A stretch of DNA of 64,000 bases from Novosphingobium fluoreni (GCF_014196615.1 NZ_JACIDY010000006.1:62001-126000), one strand, 5' to 3'. Counted from the stretch's first letter, positions 46,547-57,986 are shown. Numbers and translations are program-made. The notes: a model not told the origin generated them from the sequence alone.

Positions 46547-47800
46547 TCAAAGGTCGATCAGCAGGCGCGTCGGATCCTCGATCGCTTCCTTGATGGTCTT
46601 GAGCGCGGTCACGGCCTCGCGACCATCGATCAGGCGGTGATCGTAGCTCAGCGCGATGTACATCATCGGGCGGATCACGATCTGACCATCACGCACGACC
46701 GGACGGTCCTCGATCCGGTGAAGGCCCAGCACGGCCGACTGCGGCGGATTGATGATCGGCGTCGACATCAGGCCACCGAACACACCACCGTTCGAGATGG
46801 TGAAGGTGCCGCCCTTCATGTCTTCCATGGTCAGCGTGCCATCCTTGGCGCGCTTGCCGTAGTCGGCGATGGCCTGCTCGATCCCGGCGAAGCTGAGCTT
46901 GTCGACGTTGCGCACCACCGGCACGACGAGGCCGTTCGGAGCGGAAACCGCGATCGAGATGTCGACGTAATCGAAGTAGACGATCTCATCGCCTTCGATC
47001 TGAGCGTTGACGCTCGGGATCGACTTCAGCGCCAGGACCGAGGCCTTGGAGAAGAAGCTCATGAAGCCCAGCTTGATGCCGTGCTTCTTTTGGAACACGT
47101 CCTTGTACTTATCGCGCGCTTCGATCACCGCCGACATATCGACGTCGTTGAAGGTGGTGAGCAGGGCGGCGGTTTCCTGCGCGCTCTTCAGCCGCTTGGC
47201 GACCGTCTGGCGCAGGCGCGTCATGCGCACGCGCTCTTCGCGGCGTTCGCCGCCCGTCGCGGCGGGAGCGGCGGCAGGAGCCGAGGTCGACGGCGCGGGC
47301 TGCGCGGTCTTGGCCTGCGCGGCGGCCAGCACGTCGTCCTTGGTGATGCGGCCGTCCTTGCCGGTGCCCTTCACCTTGCTGGGGTCGATGCCATGTTCCA
47401 ACACCGCACGGCGCACCGCCGGGGAGAGTACGGACGAACCACCGCTCGTGTCATCTGCCGCAGTCGGAGCCGATGGTGCGGGGGCTGCTGTCGGTGTCGG
47501 TGCCGGGCTGGGAGATGGGGCAGGTGTCGCCGCCGCTGGCTTGGGAGCCGCTGCTGCGCCGCTGCCGTCTTCGATCGTCGCGATCAGCGCGCCGACGGTG
47601 ACCGTGTCGCCTTCCTTGACGATATGCTGGCCCATCACGCCGGCCTGCGGCGCGGTGACGTCGATGGCCACCTTATCCGTTTCGAGGCTGGCGATCGCTT
47701 CGTCAGCGGCGACGGCATCGCCGGGTTGCTTCAGCCATTGGCCGATGGTGGCCTCGGACACGGACTCGCCGAGTGTGGGGACTTTGACTTCGCTGGACAT
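46547..47800 (-). CDS. sucB: 2-oxoglutarate dehydrogenase E2, dihydrolipoyl succinyltransferase
   Basis: A 417-residue E2 subunit that forms the core of the 2-oxoglutarate dehydrogenase complex. The N-terminal lipoyl domain has the lipoyl-lysine Lys43 in ETDKVAIDV, followed by an Ala/Pro-rich linker (about 80-120). The peripheral subunit-binding domain has [18 protein letters not shown], and the catalytic domain ends [13 protein letters not shown] with His388. There is a single lipoyl domain, as usual for SucB. It follows sucA by eight bases. Confidence 0.97.
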   Translation of the reverse strand: MSSEVKVPTLGESVSEATIGQWLKQPGDAVAADEAIASLETDKVAIDVTAPQAGVMGQHIVKEGDTVTVGALIATIEDGSGAAAAPKPAAATPAPSPSPAPTPTAAPAPSAPTAADDTSGGSSVLSPAVRRAVLEHGIDPSKVKGTGKDGRITKDDVLAAAQAKTAQPAPSTSAPAAAPAATGGERREERVRMTRLRQTVAKRLKSAQETAALLTTFNDVDMSAVIEARDKYKDVFQKKHGIKLGFMSFFSKASVLALKSIPSVNAQIEGDEIVYFDYVDISIAVSAPNGLVVPVVRNVDKLSFAGIEQAIADYGKRAKDGTLTMEDMKGGTFTISNGGVFGGLMSTPIINPPQSAVLGLHRIEDRPVVRDGQIVIRPMMYIALSYDHRLIDGREAVTALKTIKEAIEDPTRLLIDL

Positions 47801-47808
47801 CTTTTATC

Positions 47809-50652
47809 TCAAGCCTTCTGCTTGCGACGGATTTCGGACCGGACCGAGAGGCCCAGAGCGTCGGCGACGAGTGCCGCCTGTTCGGAGGCGTGGCGTTTGG
47901 CAAGGCCGGTCGCGGGGGACGCCGAAGAGGCGCGCCCGGCGTAACGGGGGCGGCCGATCTTCAGGCCAGCCTCTTCCATGGCGGCCTCGATGTGTTCCTC
48001 CACGAAGAACCAGCTGCCGTTGTTGCGCGGCTCTTCCTGGCACCACACCACGTCTTCCAACGCGGGCATGCGTGAGAGGCGGGCGGTTAGCGGCTCACCG
48101 GGGAACGGATAGATCTGCTCGACGCGGATGATCTGCACATCATCGATCTCGGCCGCGTCGCGCGCTTCCATCAGGTCGTAGGCCACCTTGCCGGAGCAAA
48201 GCACGACCTTCTTGGTCGCGGCATCGGCAGGCGCCTTGGGATCCGAAAGGATGCGGCGGAAGTGGCTGCCTTCGCCCACGAAGTCCGCTGCCGGTGACTT
48301 GGCCAAGGGATGGCGCAGCAGCGACTTGGGCGTCATGATGATCAGCGGCTTGCGGAACGAGCGGTGCATCTGCCGGCGCAGCACATGGAAGTAGTTGGCC
48401 GGCGTGGTGATATTGCACACCTGCAGGTTGTCCTGCGCGCAGAGTTGCAGATAGCGCTCCAACCGGGCGGACGAGTGTTCCGGACCCTGGCCCTCATAAC
48501 CGTGCGGCAGCAGCATGACGAGGCCATTGGCGCGCAGCCACTTGGCTTCGGCGGCGGCGACGTACTGGTCGATGATGATCTGCGCACCATTGGCGAAATC
48601 ACCGAACTGCGCTTCCCACAGCACAAGCGTCTTGGGATCGGCGCTGGCGTAGCCGTATTCGAAGCCGAGAACGCCATATTCGCTGAGCGTGGAATCCAGC
48701 ACTTCGAACCGGCCGTGCGGCAGCGTGGTGAGCGGCACGAACTTGCGCTCGCTGGTCTGGTCGACCCAGACGGCATGGCGCTGGCTGAAAGTGCCGCGAC
48801 CCGAATCCTGACCCGACAAGCGCACGCTGTAGCCTTCGGAAACGAGGCTGCCGAAAGCCAGCGCCTCAGCGGTCGCCCAGTCGAAGCCTTCGCCCGACTT
48901 GAACATCTCGCGCTTGGCATCCAAAACGCGGCCCAGCGTCTTGTGGATCGTCAGGTCTTCGGGGACCGTGGTGAGCGTGCGGCCGAGGCTGTCGAACAGC
49001 TTGTTCTCGATGCCGGTATCAACGTTACGGCGCGCGGTTTCCGGGTCGGCGGGCTTGTTGAAGCCGCTCCATTGCCCGGCGAACCAGTCCGCCTGGTTGG
49101 CCTTGTAGCTCTTGGCCGCTTCGAACTGCTCCTCGAGATGCGCGGTGAACGCGCCCTCGGTCTCGGCCACAAAGCTATCGTCGATCACGCCTTCGCGCTT
49201 CAGGCGATCGGCGTAGATCGCGCTAACGCCGGGATGCTGGCGAATCTGCGAATACATCAGCGGCTGCGTGAAGCTGGGCTCGTCGCCCTCGTTGTGGCCG
49301 AAGCGGCGATAACACCACATGTCGATCACGATATCGCGGCCGAAGGTCTGGCGATAATCGATCGCCAGCTTGCACACGAACGTCACCGCCGCCGGATCGT
49401 CGCCGTTGACGTGCAGGATCGGCGCCTGGACGCCTTTCGCGACGTCCGAGGGGTAGGGCGACTTGCGCGCGAACTGCGGGCTGGTGGTGAAACCGATCTG
49501 GTTGTTGATGATGAAGTGGATGCACCCGCCGGTGTTGTATCCCTTCACGCCGGAAAGGCCGAAGCATTCCCATACGATGCCTTGCCCGGCAAACGCGGCG
49601 TCGCCGTGGATCAGGACCGGCAGCACCTTCTTGTGGCGCGCGCCCGGGCCGATATCATCGCCGATATCGTCCTGCAGCACCTGGTATGCGCGAACCTTGC
49701 CCAGCACGATCGGATCAACCGTTTCCAGGTGGCTGGGATTGGCCATCAGGCTCATGTGAACCTTCACGCCATCGAAATCACGGTCGGTCGATGTGCCGAG
49801 GTGGTACTTTACGTCCCCCGAGCCGCCCACGTCTTCGGGGTTCGCCGAGCCGCCCGAGAATTCGTGGAAGATCACCTTGTAGGGCTTGGCCATCACGTTG
49901 GCGAGGACGTTCAGGCGGCCGCGGTGGGCCATGCCATAGACGATCTCGTTCACGCCCAGCTGGCCGCCGTACTTGATAACGGCTTCCAGCGCGGGGATCA
50001 TGGACTCACCGCCGTCGAGCCCGAAGCGCTTGGTGCCGACGTACTTCTTGCCCAGGAACTTTTCATACTGCTCGCCGCGGATCACGGCTTGCAGGATCGC
50101 CTTCTTGCCTTCCGGCGTGAATTCGATCTCCTTGTCCACGCCTTCCATCCGGTCCTGAAGGAAGCGACGCTCCTCCACGTCCGAGATGTGCATGTATTCC
50201 AGGCCGACCTTGCCGCAGTAGTTCGTACGCAGGATATCGACGACTTCGCGGACCGTGCCCCACTCCAGCCCCAGATAACCGCCCAGATAGACCTTGCGAT
50301 CCAAGGCCGCGCCGGTGAAGCCGTAGAATTCCGGGGTGAGATCGGCGGGCAATTCGCGTTGGTTCAGGCCAAGCGGGTCCAGATCGGCGGCGAGATGCCC
50401 GCGCACGCGATAGGTGCGGATCAGCATCATCACGCGGATCGAATCATTCGCCGCTTCCTCGATCCGCGCTTCATCGACCGGCGCACCGGCCTTCTTGACC
50501 GACTTTTCGATCTGCGTTTTCAGCGTGGTGGGATCGAGCGCCTGCGTCAGGTCGTCTTCGTAATCTCCACCGACGATCGGCCAGTTGCCGCGTTGCCAGC
50601 TGGGACCAGCCTGTGGCTCGTCAGGAAAGAAGTCGAACGTTTCGTTGCCCAT
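47809..50652 (-). CDS. sucA: 2-oxoglutarate dehydrogenase E1
   Basis: A 947-residue thiamine-diphosphate enzyme that decarboxylates 2-oxoglutarate and passes the succinyl group to SucB. Marked regions are the N-terminal SWQRGNWPIVGGDYEDDL, VRMMLIRTYRVRGHLAADLDPL, the GMAHRGRLNVLANVMAKP motif, HGDAAFAGQGIVWECF, and the C-terminal LLPHGYEGQGPEHSSARLERYL. Size is usual for the bacterial E1o. It lies 141 bases after sucD and eight bases before sucB. Confidence 0.97.
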   Translation of the reverse strand: MGNETFDFFPDEPQAGPSWQRGNWPIVGGDYEDDLTQALDPTTLKTQIEKSVKKAGAPVDEARIEEAANDSIRVMMLIRTYRVRGHLAADLDPLGLNQRELPADLTPEFYGFTGAALDRKVYLGGYLGLEWGTVREVVDILRTNYCGKVGLEYMHISDVEERRFLQDRMEGVDKEIEFTPEGKKAILQAVIRGEQYEKFLGKKYVGTKRFGLDGGESMIPALEAVIKYGGQLGVNEIVYGMAHRGRLNVLANVMAKPYKVIFHEFSGGSANPEDVGGSGDVKYHLGTSTDRDFDGVKVHMSLMANPSHLETVDPIVLGKVRAYQVLQDDIGDDIGPGARHKKVLPVLIHGDAAFAGQGIVWECFGLSGVKGYNTGGCIHFIINNQIGFTTSPQFARKSPYPSDVAKGVQAPILHVNGDDPAAVTFVCKLAIDYRQTFGRDIVIDMWCYRRFGHNEGDEPSFTQPLMYSQIRQHPGVSAIYADRLKREGVIDDSFVAETEGAFTAHLEEQFEAAKSYKANQADWFAGQWSGFNKPADPETARRNVDTGIENKLFDSLGRTLTTVPEDLTIHKTLGRVLDAKREMFKSGEGFDWATAEALAFGSLVSEGYSVRLSGQDSGRGTFSQRHAVWVDQTSERKFVPLTTLPHGRFEVLDSTLSEYGVLGFEYGYASADPKTLVLWEAQFGDFANGAQIIIDQYVAAAEAKWLRANGLVMLLPHGYEGQGPEHSSARLERYLQLCAQDNLQVCNITTPANYFHVLRRQMHRSFRKPLIIMTPKSLLRHPLAKSPAADFVGEGSHFRRILSDPKAPADAATKKVVLCSGKVAYDLMEARDAAEIDDVQIIRVEQIYPFPGEPLTARLSRMPALEDVVWCQEEPRNNGSWFFVEEHIEAAMEEAGLKIGRPRYAGRASSASPATGLAKRHASEQAALVADALGLSVRSEIRRKQKA

Positions 50653-50793
50653 GGCAAATGACCTTTTGCGCGCCGGAGGCGATCCCAGCGCATCTCACCA
50701 ATCGATCGCGGTGCAACGGGTTCCCGGGGAGGAGGCCTGCTGTCCGCCGGTATCCCTCCCGCCGATGCATTCGGCCGGAGGGATAGATTCAAG

Positions 50794-51684
50794 TCAGACG
50801 AGTTCCTTCAGCACTGCCTGAAGCGTCACGCCCAGTTCCGACGGCGACGGCGAGACGCGGATGCCGGCCTCTTCCATCGCTGCGATCTTGTCTTCGGCGC
50901 CGCCCTGACCGCCCGAAACGATCGCGCCGGCGTGGCCCATGCGACGGCCCGGAGGTGCGGTGCGGCCTGCGATAAAGCCGGCCATCGGCTTCTTGCGGCC
51001 ACGCTTGGCTTCGTCCTTCAGGAACTGCGCCGCTTCTTCTTCGGCCGAGCCGCCGATCTCGCCGATCATGATGATCGACTTGGTCTCGTCGTCGGCCAGG
51101 AACAGCTCCAGCACGTCGATGAAGTTGGTGCCGTTGACCGGGTCACCACCGATGCCGACAGCCGTAGTCTGGCCGAGCCCGGCGTTGGTGGTCTGGAACA
51201 CGGCTTCGTACGTCAGCGTGCCCGAACGCGAGACGACGCCGACCGAACCCTTGGAGAAGATGTTGCCCGGCATGATGCCGATCTTGCACTCGTTGGGGGT
51301 CAGCACGCCGGGGCAATTCGGGCCGATCAGGCGCGACTTCGAGCCGGTCAGCGCGCGCTTTACCGGGATCATGTCGAGCACCGGGATGCCCTCGGTGATG
51401 CAGATGATCAGTTCCATCTGCGCGTCGATCGCCTCCAGGATGGCGTCGGCGGCACCGGCGGGCGGCACATAGACGCACGACGCAGTGGCGCCGGTCGCGG
51501 CCTTGGCTTCGCGGACCGAGTTGAACTGCGGCAGGCCGAGATGCTCGGTACCACCACGGCCCGGCGTTACGCCGCCGACCATCTTGGTGCCGTAAGCCAG
51601 CGCGGTTTCGGTATGGAAGCTGCCGGTCTTGCCGGTCATGCCCTGGGTGATGACCTTGGTGTTCTTGTCTACGAGAATGGACAT
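50794..51684 (-). CDS. sucD: Succinyl-CoA ligase alpha subunit
   Basis: A 296-residue subunit of succinyl-CoA synthetase. The CoA-binding Rossmann domain has [34 protein letters not shown] is a conserved loop, and the phosphohistidine is His251 in [10 protein letters not shown]. The beta subunit gene sucC, which normally lies directly upstream, is absent: sucD follows mdh by 44 bases. sucC must therefore be elsewhere on the chromosome. Confidence 0.97.
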   Translation of the reverse strand: MSILVDKNTKVITQGMTGKTGSFHTETALAYGTKMVGGVTPGRGGTEHLGLPQFNSVREAKAATGATASCVYVPPAGAADAILEAIDAQMELIICITEGIPVLDMIPVKRALTGSKSRLIGPNCPGVLTPNECKIGIMPGNIFSKGSVGVVSRSGTLTYEAVFQTTNAGLGQTTAVGIGGDPVNGTNFIDVLELFLADDETKSIIMIGEIGGSAEEEAAQFLKDEAKRGRKKPMAGFIAGRTAPPGRRMGHAGAIVSGGQGGAEDKIAAMEEAGIRVSPSPSELGVTLQAVLKELV

Positions 51685-51728
51685 CGATTTATCTCCTGGG
51701 GAGGAAAGAGGTTAAACGAGAGAGCGAC

Positions 51729-52898
<1,170 letters not shown>

Positions 52899-53198
52899 TC
52901 AGCCGTTTCGGCGCCGAAGATGAAGAGCCATTCGGCGATCAAATTGCGCACAGATTGCCAGCCAATGATCGAAGGCCGCTTCATCTCCAGCGGCGATGGC
53001 CGTTCTTGCATAAGCGCCCGCCGTCTCCGCGGAGGCCAATCCGTGGCTGGCGAAGTGGCGCAGCGAAGCAATGAGCATCCCGTCGTCCAGCGTGGCGCGG
53101 GTGTTGTCATTGGCGGCGCACAGCGGCACCGAACGGCAGCGCCATGTGTGCAGGGGCGATTTGCCGCGGGCACGTGCGGCGGCGAAGCGGATAGTCAT
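52899..53198 (-). CDS. Conserved small protein, function unknown
   Basis: A 99-residue basic protein starting MTIRFAAARARGKSPLHTW with the motif RSVPLCAANDN and a helical remainder (DDGMLIASLRHFASHGL, EAAFDHWLAICAQFDRRMA). I recall this pattern as a widely conserved alphaproteobacterial family of unknown function. There is no signal peptide or membrane segment. It is transcribed leftward ahead of the mdh operon, with 207 bases between, so probably on its own. Confidence 0.72.
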   Translation of the reverse strand: MTIRFAAARARGKSPLHTWRCRSVPLCAANDNTRATLDDGMLIASLRHFASHGLASAETAGAYARTAIAAGDEAAFDHWLAICAQFDRRMALHLRRRNG

Positions 53199-53339
53199 GA
53201 GAAGTCGCGGCCCTATGTTTCCTGGTATGGGGCCATTCTAGCTGGGTCTCGTAAGCTATTCGTGACGGCCTATGGTTTCAGCGCCGTTGAGGATTGCGAT
53301 TGGCCGTAAACAGCTCGCGTCCCACCGAACGCGGGCACG

Positions 53340-54506
53340 TCAACTTGTCGGACTGGCGATCCAGGCGCCGCTGTTGCGGTATTCGTCGCGCACGTCATTG
53401 CCCCCGGGTAGATTGTCGCCGCGATAGAGGGTTTCGCCGCCGCGCTCTTTCAGTTCGGCTGTGTAGGCTGGCGCGGGCGGCGCAGCGGCCGTCGGGGCAA
53501 GGCCGCCGGGATTGGCGACCAGCCCGGCGGCCCGCGCGCGCTGCAGTCCCTCTTCGTAAGCCCTCTGGATCGCCAGCGGATCGAGCGCTTCGCTCGCCGC
53601 GACGGCAGCAGCCGTGTCGTCATGACGGTGCGGCGCTGGCAGGGGTTCGCCGCCCAGATAGGCATAGCGGAAGGTGGCGGGTTGCCCGGCCGGTCCGTTG
53701 AAACTGTAGAAGCGGTGCGCCCCGATCGTCAGCAAGTAGTGCAGGCTAGGGGCCCAGTAGGGATGCACCGCTACCGTATGATAATGTGTCGCCAAGCCCG
53801 CTGGTGCATAGACATAGCCGGCGAGAGCCTGCCGGGCGACTAAGGCGGCGCGTTCCCAGAACAGGCGGTTGGGGCGCCGCGCCGTTGCGCCGTCACAGGC
53901 GAAGGAGAACTGGCAGCCGGTCGATCGCTCGGATCCCTGGAAGACCACGCCGCATACGGTCTTGGGGTAGGCGGGATGCGCCACGCGGTTGAGAACGACT
54001 TGCGCCACGGCCCGCTGTCCAGCGTCGGGCTCGCTGGCCGCCTCGTAATAGATCGCCGCCGTCATGCATTGTTCGGCGCGGGTGCGATCGACGCCGCTGT
54101 TATCGATCCGCAGGGACCGGGCGACGGGGGCAGGCCCTCCGTCAAGCGACGGAGCGGCACCCGCATCGGAATGGATGCCTTCGCCAAACCCCGGCTCGCG
54201 GCTCTCGAACTGCAGGTAGTAAAAGGCCGATCCAGGAAAACTGTCGCCCGCGCGCTCGAACGGCATAGGCTCCACCGGAGCGGCGGCGGCATCGGCATTG
54301 CCGATAGAAAAGGCGTCCCAATCGTCCGCCCATCCACCGGGCGCGGCAAAGGCGGGCAGGGCGATCGCCCCCAGCACCACCAGTGCCAGCCGGGCACGCC
54401 TTTGGCCCGCGGCATACCAGCGGCCGGCGCGTGTCCACCCGATCCGCGCCACGAAATCGCGAGGGCGCTGCTCGTCAAGGCAGATCTGGGACAGCGACAA
54501 TGTCAT
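53340..54506 (-). CDS. Cell-wall hydrolase, SleB-type
   Basis: A 388-residue protein with a membrane anchor or signal region (about 37-53, LALVVLGAIALPAFAAPGG) and a central Hydrolase_2 (SleB) domain. AIYYEAASEPDAGQRAVAQVV carries the likely catalytic Glu, followed by GCQFSFACDG and GLATHYHTVAVHPYW. SleB-type lytic transglycosylases cut peptidoglycan glycan strands. The C-terminal 120 residues are Ala/Pro-rich. The start is uncertain: ATG 54506 is preferred, and an ATG at 54638 would add 44 atypical residues. Confidence 0.85.
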   Translation of the reverse strand: MTLSLSQICLDEQRPRDFVARIGWTRAGRWYAAGQRRARLALVVLGAIALPAFAAPGGWADDWDAFSIGNADAAAAPVEPMPFERAGDSFPGSAFYYLQFESREPGFGEGIHSDAGAAPSLDGGPAPVARSLRIDNSGVDRTRAEQCMTAAIYYEAASEPDAGQRAVAQVVLNRVAHPAYPKTVCGVVFQGSERSTGCQFSFACDGATARRPNRLFWERAALVARQALAGYVYAPAGLATHYHTVAVHPYWAPSLHYLLTIGAHRFYSFNGPAGQPATFRYAYLGGEPLPAPHRHDDTAAAVAASEALDPLAIQRAYEEGLQRARAAGLVANPGGLAPTAAAPPAPAYTAELKERGGETLYRGDNLPGGNDVRDEYRNSGAWIASPTS

Positions 54507-54717
54507 GAAATATCGATCAAGAGAATCTCGACCATGCGCATAGCGCCGCGCGAAAGCGCGTGCAGCAAGGGTCTGGGCGGCGTCCCGATGCGGTACATCG
54601 CTTCGCGATAGGCTTAACCCGTTAACGAGTTCTCTCATCCAATCGCGAAGTTTGGCGCGGTACCGTGTCCTTCCTGCACTTGCGGGCCCTTCCTCGCGCG
54701 ACTAGCAGCGCGGCCAC
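54507..54717. other. Intergenic region between cell-wall hydrolase and btuB riboswitch
   Basis: About 210 bases between divergent genes. No coding frame with likely protein character is visible apart from a possible longer start of the hydrolase (54638). The promoter for the riboswitch transcript must lie in its right part; I cannot place its boxes with confidence. Confidence 0.4.
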
Positions 54718-54890
54718 GTCAGGGGTTGTCCGGCTTGCCGGACCGAAGAGGGAATTTCGGTGTAAACCCGAAGCTGCTCCCGCAACTGTGACCGGAGAGC
54801 CTGCACTCACCGATGCCACTGGCGGCCATCGCGCCTCCGGGAAGGCGAGGGCAGGCCGTGACCCGGGAGCCAGGAGACCTGCCCGATTTG
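54718..54890 (+). ncRNA. Cobalamin riboswitch upstream of btuB
   Basis: Core elements appear in order: GAAGAGGGAATTTCGGTG, AAGCTGCTCCCGCAACTGTGA-type core (about 54771-54790), TGCCACTGG (about 54814), and the B12 box AGCCAGGAGACCTGCC at 54868-54883. This is a full AdoCbl aptamer. The coding start is 126 bases beyond the B12 box, leaving room for an expression platform. Cobalamin should repress the receptor gene. Confidence 0.96.
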
Positions 54891-55008
54891 ACGGTCGTTC
54901 CGCACCGGGCGGGAGTACCGGTTGCAGCGTGGACTTGCGCGCCCATGAGGGATGCGTGCGGGCCCTCTCGCCATGAACGGCATGTCGTTCAAGGTGGGAG
55001 GTTTATTC

Positions 55009-56895
55009 ATGAAGTACCTGTTTTTGCTATCGTCTGCCCTTGTTTTTTCCGCCCCGGCCATGGCCCAGGAGGCGGGAGAGGTCACCGTTGCCGATAGCGT
55101 CCGTGACACCCTGATCACCGTTGTCGGCACCGGCAGCGCCGCGCGGGTGGACTTGAGCGGACAGCCGATCAGCGTCATCGGTCGCGAAGAAATCGATGCG
55201 GTCCAGGGGCCGGACATCACCCGGGTGCTGGAGCGCCTCCCTGGCCTCACCATCGCGCGTGCTGGCGGCATCGGTTCGCAAACCAGCCTGTTCGTGCGCG
55301 GCGCCAACTCGCAGCAGTTGCTCGTCATGGTCGATGGTATCCGCGTGGCTGACGTCGCAGCCCCGAGCGGCGGCTACGATTTCGGTAACTTGACGACGGG
55401 TGGACTTGGCAAGATCGAATTGCTGCGCGGGTCCAACTCAGTCATCTGGGGATCGGACGCGATCGGCGGCGTCCTCGCCCTGACCTCGCGCGACGTAAAC
55501 GGTCTGGAAGCCAGCGCCGAATATGGTGCGCGCGATTCCTTTGACGGGCAGGTGACCGGCGGCGTCACCGGCGATGGCTATGGCGTCACCCTGAACGGCG
55601 GATACTTGCGCACCGACGGCATCAGCCAGGCGGCCAGTGGCACCGAGCGTGACGGGTTCCGCCAATGGCGCGCGGGCGGGCGCGCGCATGTGGATATCGC
55701 CCCCGGCCTGACCGCCAACATCGTCGGCCGCTACACGCAGGGCAAGCTCGACATCGATGGGTTCGACTTCAATCCGCCCTTCGGCCTGATCGATACGCCT
55801 GATTATCAGAAGACCCGCGAGATCGGTGGTCGCGCGGGCCTGGCATGGACCTCCGAGGCGCTGGACCTGAATGCCGGCTACCAGATATCCGACACCCGCC
55901 GCCGCTACTTCGGGCCAAGCTACTTCGGTGATACTGCCAATACCCAAGGCCAGACGCGCCGCGCAGAGTTGTTCGGGGCCTGGCGCATCATGCAGGATAT
56001 CCGCCTCGATTTCGGTGCCGATCACGAATGGTCGCGCATCGACACCTCCGGGGGTCGTAACAAGGCGGGCATTTCCAGCGGCCACGCGCTGCTGGGCTGG
56101 TATGGCGATCGCGCGACGCTGGCGGGCGGCGTACGCTACGACGATCACTCGCGCTTCGGCGGGCAGTGGACGTTCGGTGCGAACGGCAGCTTTACCGTTG
56201 TCGATCAGTGGCGTGTGCGGGCTTCCTACGGTGAAGGCTTCAAAGTGCCGACGCTCTATCAGTTGTTCTCCGAGTACGGAAATCCGTTGGTCGACCCTGA
56301 GCGCAGCCGCAGCTACGACGCCGGGATCGAGTATGGCGATCGCAACGGCCCGCTGCATTTCGCGCTCACGGGTTTTCGCCGCGACAGTCGCAATCTGATC
56401 GACTTCGCCTTCTGCCCGGATGGCAACGTGCTCTGCAACGATGGGCGCTTCGGCTATTATCAGAACATCGGCCGGGCCCGCGCCACCGGGTTCGAATTGG
56501 AACTGGGAGCGCAAGTCAGCGAGCGGATGCGTGCCCAGGCGGCTTACACATACGTCAAGGCCACCAATCGCACCGCCGGTGACTTCAACGAGGGTACCGA
56601 CCTTGCCCGCCGTCCCCGTCACGCGCTGACGATGTCGGCGGACTGGACCAGCCCGCTTGCCGGTCTGGTGCTGGGCGGTGATCTGCGCATGGTCAGCGGC
56701 AGCTACAGCAGCGCGGGCAATTTCTCCGCGTTGAAGGGCTATGCCACCGGCACCGTACGCGCCAGCTTGCCGATCAACGAGCATCTGGATTTGTTCGGTC
56801 GGATCGAAAACCTGACGGACGAGAAATACGAGGTCGTCAGCGGCTACGGCGTCGCCGGACGTTCGGGCTTCGTGGGCGTTCGCGCGCGACTTTGA
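55009..56895 (+). CDS. btuB: TonB-dependent cobalamin receptor BtuB-like
   Basis: A 628-residue outer-membrane receptor that should import corrinoids with TonB. It has a signal peptide (MKYLFLLSSALVFSAPAMA, cleavage before QE), a plug with ITRVLERLPGLTIARAGG, VDGIRVADV and IELLRGSNSVIWGSDAIGG, and a beta-barrel ending VAGRSGFVGVRARL. The size matches BtuB (about 600-640), and the cobalamin riboswitch just upstream strongly supports the ligand. GGGAGG lies eight bases before the chosen ATG. Confidence 0.93.
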   Translation: MKYLFLLSSALVFSAPAMAQEAGEVTVADSVRDTLITVVGTGSAARVDLSGQPISVIGREEIDAVQGPDITRVLERLPGLTIARAGGIGSQTSLFVRGANSQQLLVMVDGIRVADVAAPSGGYDFGNLTTGGLGKIELLRGSNSVIWGSDAIGGVLALTSRDVNGLEASAEYGARDSFDGQVTGGVTGDGYGVTLNGGYLRTDGISQAASGTERDGFRQWRAGGRAHVDIAPGLTANIVGRYTQGKLDIDGFDFNPPFGLIDTPDYQKTREIGGRAGLAWTSEALDLNAGYQISDTRRRYFGPSYFGDTANTQGQTRRAELFGAWRIMQDIRLDFGADHEWSRIDTSGGRNKAGISSGHALLGWYGDRATLAGGVRYDDHSRFGGQWTFGANGSFTVVDQWRVRASYGEGFKVPTLYQLFSEYGNPLVDPERSRSYDAGIEYGDRNGPLHFALTGFRRDSRNLIDFAFCPDGNVLCNDGRFGYYQNIGRARATGFELELGAQVSERMRAQAAYTYVKATNRTAGDFNEGTDLARRPRHALTMSADWTSPLAGLVLGGDLRMVSGSYSSAGNFSALKGYATGTVRASLPINEHLDLFGRIENLTDEKYEVVSGYGVAGRSGFVGVRARL

Positions 56896-56984
56896 TCCGG
56901 CAGCGGGGCCGCCGTTAAAGCACTTTCCTACACGGGCACCGCCGCGTTACCTCCGGCGTGGTCGTCGTGGCGAGGGAAGTGGAC

Positions 56985-57764
56985 ATGGCGGATGAGTTCA
57001 AGGGCAACCCGGTGCCGCTGCGCGATGCGGACTATGCGCGCGCGGCCCGGGACCTTGGCTGCTCGGTTGCGGCCTTGCGCGCCGTCGCTTCGGTGGAAAG
57101 TGCGGGCGGCGGATTTCTGCCTGACGGTCGGCCCAAGATCCTGTTCGAGCGGCATGTCTTCCACCGACGGACTAAGGGGCGGTTCGGTGCCGCTCATCCC
57201 AACATCTCGCATGTCGAGCGTGGGGGATATCTGGGCGGTGCGCGCGAATATGATCGCCTGCGCCGCGCCATCGCGCTGGACCGCAAGGCGGCGCTGGAAT
57301 CCGCTAGTTGGGGCAAGTTCCAGCTGATGGGTTTCAATCACCAGGCGGCCGGCCATAGCTCGATCGACGGGTTCGTCTCCGCTATTAAATCGGGCGAACC
57401 GGCACAGCTCGATGGCTTCGTCACCTTCATCCGCTCACGCGGTCTCGACGATGAACTGCGCCGACAGGACTGGACGGCGTTCGCGCGCGGCTACAATGGG
57501 CCGGCCTTCGCCGAGAATGCCTACGACCGGAAGATGGCCACGGCGTTTGCCGCGTTCACACCGGCCAAACCGTCCGCTGCTCCCGTTCTCCAGTTAGGGG
57601 ACAGTGGCGAGGCTGTGTCGCGGCTGCAATCTCTGCTGGGGCTCAAGCCGGACGGCGCATTCGGGCCCGGGACGAAGACCGCCGTCACCTATTTCCAGAA
57701 AGCGCGGGGCATTACGCCCGACGGCGTGGTCGGCGCCGGCACCTGGGCGGCGCTGCTGGCGTAA
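56985..57764 (+). CDS. N-acetylmuramidase (DUF3380) with peptidoglycan-binding domain
   Basis: A 259-residue endolysin-like enzyme. The N-terminal muramidase domain (about 10-180) has ASVESAGGGFLPDGRPKILFERHVF with the likely catalytic Glu and SWGKFQLMGFNHQAAGHSS; residues 195-259 form a PG_binding_1 domain (LQLGDSGEAVSRLQSLLG, DGAFGPGTKTAVTYFQ). This architecture is typical of phage lysins, yet no phage genes surround it and there is no signal peptide. GAGGGAAG precedes the ATG at 56985. Confidence 0.9.
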   Translation: MADEFKGNPVPLRDADYARAARDLGCSVAALRAVASVESAGGGFLPDGRPKILFERHVFHRRTKGRFGAAHPNISHVERGGYLGGAREYDRLRRAIALDRKAALESASWGKFQLMGFNHQAAGHSSIDGFVSAIKSGEPAQLDGFVTFIRSRGLDDELRRQDWTAFARGYNGPAFAENAYDRKMATAFAAFTPAKPSAAPVLQLGDSGEAVSRLQSLLGLKPDGAFGPGTKTAVTYFQKARGITPDGVVGAGTWAALLA

Positions 57765-57815
57765 GCGATCACCCGCCGCCAGGCCTGGAAGGTAGGCGGC
57801 GGGGTAGGGTGTCGG

Positions 57816-57986
57816 TTAGCGACCGGTGTGCTTTGCAGGCGGAGTGGCGGTGCTTTGGAGGCTACCCTCCGCCAGCTTCTCATCCAGTCGCTTGTCGAAA
57901 ACGAGCGAACCGGTCCGCCGGTCCATCGTGCTGCGGCGATAGGGGATTTCGTCACCGATGGAATGGTTGGGCGATGTCTCGATCAT
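57816..57986 (-). CDS. Short hypothetical protein (56 residues)
   Basis: A 56-residue frame starting MIETSPNHSIGDEIPYRRST with GGAGAG four to five bases upstream and codon use in line with neighbours. It has no hydrophobic segment. The sequence DRRTGSLVFDKRLDEKLAEG looks protein-like, but I know no family. It lies between the muramidase and RlpA and could be a real small protein or chance. Confidence 0.4.
   Translation of the reverse strand: MIETSPNHSIGDEIPYRRSTMDRRTGSLVFDKRLDEKLAEGSLQSTATPPAKHTGR

Noticed and set aside
48310..50661. A 783-codon plus-strand frame opposite sucA
   Set aside because: It lies wholly antisense to a well-conserved E1 gene, has no family motifs, and is the mirror effect of GC-rich third codon positions.
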